64,000 nt of DNA from Cucumis sativus (taxonomy: Eukaryota; Streptophyta; Magnoliopsida; Cucurbitales; Cucurbitaceae): the NCBI RefSeq assembly GCF_000004075.3, contig NC_026658.2:5208001-5272000 (forward strand). Direction: 5' to 3'. Below, in pieces: positions 60,901 to 64,000 of this stretch; positions within the stretch are counted from its first letter, which is position 1, and each line of letters starts with the position of its first letter. The notes below the pieces were generated by a model, which saw only the letters and a program-made list of their open reading frames with translations, was not told where the DNA came from and made no database searches. The position numbers were made by a program, and so were the translations under genes.

Positions 60901-61925
60901 AAAATGATAAAGTATTATTAAAGAAAAGAAGAAGCCCCTTCACTACAAAGTGATATCCCTAAACAATTTTAGAGTTTTCTTAAAACAAATCTAAAACAAC
61001 AAATATTAAGAACAAAAAAAATGTCATAGCTTCGGTTATGATAAGACTAATATATATACTTTACATAAATAATATAACTTATCATTATGATTGATATAAT
61101 AATGTGTGGTAACAATCATAATAATGTGTGGTAAGTCTACTTTCTCATCTAAAACAAACTACCTTCCCAATAGTTATCAATCTAATTTCATTTATATAAT
61201 TTATGTAATGCTTCAATATTTCTAACCTTTTTTTTAATTTAAAGATATGTGAGACGATAATGAGATTTGAACTTCTAAAACCTTCTAACTAGAGTATGTA
61301 TCTAAACTATTTGATCTATACATTCAAATTTTGGATATAGTATCATGCAACGTAACTATTACATTAATTGTTATTGTTATTATTTTAGTAAACAATCATG
61401 GAACAAAAAATTGAACCATGCATCAATTTTTGAGAAGAAAATTGATGTCTTTGTTTGTTGTTTTTGTAGTTATATCGTCTTTTTCTATTTAACCTAATTT
61501 TAATTTATCCTCCATTCCTATCATATTCATTTCATTTAGACTCCTACAGTCAAAGAAAACAGCAAAACATTGATTATTAATTTTTTTTAACAAGGGTCCA
61601 AAAGAATATTTTCTTGTTTGATCATCTCAATAGGTATATGAAGAGATAATAGGTTTATTTCATGGGTAGCTACTACCAACACAACAAGCAGTAACCATAG
61701 AATCGAAACCTATATAAAATCCTTTTCTTTTCTTTGTCACCTCATTTAATTTCTAACACTCTTGGCATTTTCTGCCATGCCCCTTGGTCCTTGGTCCTTC
61801 AACTACCATAGAGCAATGATAAAGAGATAATGTTAGGTTAAGCTAGCTTTTTAATGGGATCTCTTATTATATTTGATTTCGCATTTTAGGTTTATGACAT
61901 TTAATATAATGGAAAGTGGTAGATA
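57901..61925. other. Gene-free AT-rich region
   Basis: No protein frame with recognised content on either strand. Poly(A)/AAAG tracts occur near 58308-58350 and 59030-59040. Two GC-moderate patches near 60420-60500 and 61750-61800 were checked for microRNA-like sequences without success. Confidence 0.55.
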
Positions 61926-62280
61926 CACTATCAGAAATTTCAAATCTTCTGACGTCGGTTTAGACTGTCGAAAGAAACGACGTCAGAAAGATATGGTATC
62001 TTCCAACATAATAACTTGAGCGTAAGGAGATCGAGGATTTCTTGATGCGTACCAGTACAAGTTGGGAGATAGAGGCAAACGAAACACCTTAACAATGCGT
62101 TGAGAGTTTAACAAAGACATCAGAAAATGGTGGGAAACTCTTGATGCATTGTTGGTGGCCCTGAGAGTTTACACATAACTCTCGACGCATACCTTGAGGC
62201 GTCAGCCGAAAAGAATCATTTAAAGAATGATGGTGTACCTCTCGATGCCATGCAAGGAGTTTTTGTGTCATATGCATTAT
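61926..62280 (+). mobile_element. Terminus of a CACTA (En/Spm) transposon
   Basis: The segment starts CACTATCAGAAATTTC, close to the CACTACAAGAAA-type CACTA terminus. A perfect 10-bp inverted repeat (TCTGACGTCG at 61948-61957, CGACGTCAGA at 61978-61987) follows, then several subterminal repeats of the type CTCTCGATGC or CTCTCGACGC (about 62140-62240). No opposite terminus and no transposase frame are seen, so this is a fragment. Confidence 0.6.
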
Positions 62281-62357
62281 GAGGTAGTTTGATTATGGAG
62301 TTAGTTTGGGGGAGGGGAGAGAGAGCTTAAACATCACTTTGAAGGTCTCAATATCAT

Positions 62358-64000
62358 TGTTGAAGGGAATAAAACCCTTCGCAGCGGAAGATTTAACAGA
62401 GACCTCAAAATCAAATTAATTGAAAATTTAAAAATATCATATACATCGATAACATTTAGAAACAATTTCTATAACCTAAAGGCTAAACATGCTTTCTACA
62501 AATAAACTTGAAGCACCACAAGTCGGAGACCTCCCTTTTCTCTGAGATGAGAGAGGTTTGTGGAAACCAAAATTGGAAAGGAAAAATAAATTTTTTAGAG
62601 AATTCTACTGAGAGCATGTAGCATGCAAAAAAAATAAAAAATAAAAAATAAAAAATCTCGAAACTGTTCTCAATTTTTCTTGTGCATATAACTCCATCTT
62701 CTTCAGGAAGTTGGAGAGATCAATAAAATTAATAAATAAATAGTTAATTAATTAAATCAAATATATTTAATAATTCATTTAAATCATATTTAAATGAATA
62801 CCTCTCACATACCCTATAGTTTTAATTTAATTGAATCAAATTTAGTTAAATAAATTTAAAGAATATTTTTAAAAATAACAAAATAAATTAAAATATGTTC
62901 CAGCTATAACACAATTTTGAATTCAATAACTATAGTCTTATATCACAATAGCATATCAATGACTATCAGTGATAGAATTTGCTATAGATTGTAAGTATTT
63001 TGTAATTGAATATAAGGCATAGACAAAATCACCTTTCTCGATCTATAAGCATACTGAAATAATAAATAATATCAATATCCTTGTTAATTCATTTATAACA
63101 CGAACATGCATTTTCACAGTTACGCTTAATCGAGGAGCCCAAATATATCTCTTCATAATAAGATGGATAAATTTTATCTTGATTAATCATTATCAACTAC
63201 ATAATTCATAACGTATTCGAGTACAACATTTATAATTATTCGGTTAAAGATAACGTTTGATTGCATCAAAATAGATTAATTCTTATGTTTGACACTATGA
63301 TAAATCTCAGATTTAAGGATCAAAACAATCAATAATTTGAGATTATTTATGACACATGTCTATGTAATAATCTCAAAAGAGGTAAGTTTAATTCTTATTC
63401 TCTAATAATTTATGTCTCTACATATATAATCATCCTTTGATTATCAATTATAACTCATATTAATCTTAATTTATTTTTGTTTTCACGATAATAATCGGTT
63501 AGAGACATTTAGAATATAACAACATAGTATTCATAGATATTATTGTACAATAACATGCAATTAAATAATAATTAGAATAATAACTTTTATTAAATAATTA
63601 AACAATGAACCAATTATCCATAAAATTATTATAGAGCACATTAAAAAACCAACCAACAGTGGAATTATATAACAAAATGTTGAATTTTTTCACTAACTTT
63701 AATTAAGCACAAAACGACATTTTCACAATTTTAGTCACATCCAAACTTTGACTTTTTCAAGTCAAAAGTCAACTTTTTGTCTTTTTGTAATTTTATCTGC
63801 CTTGATTAATTTCAACCTCCTGAACATGAATCCACATCCATTTTCACGAAATTCAAATCACATTTGAATGTATTGTCGGTCAAAGTTTGACTTTTCAAAG
63901 TTTTGACCATAACTTTGATCATTTTCCTCATTTCTGAGCTTTTGAGTATGAATCCGCATATATATATTGTATTTAAATATAAAGTTTTATCTCTAAATTG
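62358..64000. mobile_element. Probable LTR-retrotransposon LTR or adjoining element (runs off right edge)
   Basis: The element begins TGTTGAAGGGAATAAAACCC with a 6-bp inverted repeat (GAAGGG...CCCTTC, about 62362-62380). It then gives GCAGCGGAAGATTT, a motif of some plant copia LTRs, and a long AT-rich non-coding body. A LTR start in TG is consistent, but no partner LTR, primer-binding site or coding domain is in the window. Confidence 0.35.

Noticed and set aside
61760..61790. TTGGCATTTTCTGCC, resembling the start of miR394
   Set aside because: There are several mismatches to the mature sequence and no complementary arm nearby.

Overview
The window is nuclear DNA of a flowering plant, very probably a eudicot and most likely a cucurbit (for example Cucumis). 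It is AT-rich, genes have many GT-AG introns, and two products are chloroplast-targeted (PsbR and Iojap). The cucurbit assignment is my inference from the look of the proteins and repeats; no database was searched. I rebuilt eight protein genes exon by exon from reading frames, GT/AG sites and phase. Seven are complete in the window and one runs off the left edge. Layout: (1) 1-695, minus: 5' end of a SWAP70-type PH-domain gene. (2) 2402-9605, minus: an RGG-rich At1g53645-like gene split by a 4.3-kb intron full of LINE debris. (3) 9.6-13.7 kb: a GATC-motif repeat array and a shrunken Ty1/copia element with both LTRs. (4) 13759-15227, minus: psbR. (5) 16254-20387, minus: a nine-exon renalase-like FAD oxidoreductase. 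(6) 20.4-27.85 kb: gene-free, with degenerate repeats, a hAT-type MITE and a larger inverted-repeat element. (7) 29133-31611, plus: a CRPK1-like cytoplasmic receptor-like kinase. (8) 35330-41672, plus: a DNAJC14-like membrane J-protein with a zinc ribbon. (9) 43618-47244, plus: chloroplast Iojap/RsfS. (10) 50293-51645, plus: an intronless DUF1645 serine-rich protein. (11) 51.6-64 kb: gene-free, ending in a CACTA terminus and a probable LTR. The genes do not form a pathway. They are a conserved neighbourhood: psbR, the CRPK1-type kinase and the DNAJC14-type J-protein match the Arabidopsis pairs At1g79030/At1g79040 and At1g16670/At1g16680, and Iojap plus DUF1645 match At3g12930/At3g12970, as far as I recall those locus numbers. 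I found no CRISPR array, phage, tRNA or rRNA gene, or biosynthetic cluster, and nothing I could defend as a new biological system. The best leads are the repeat structures, the spliced upstream ORF and the microsynteny.
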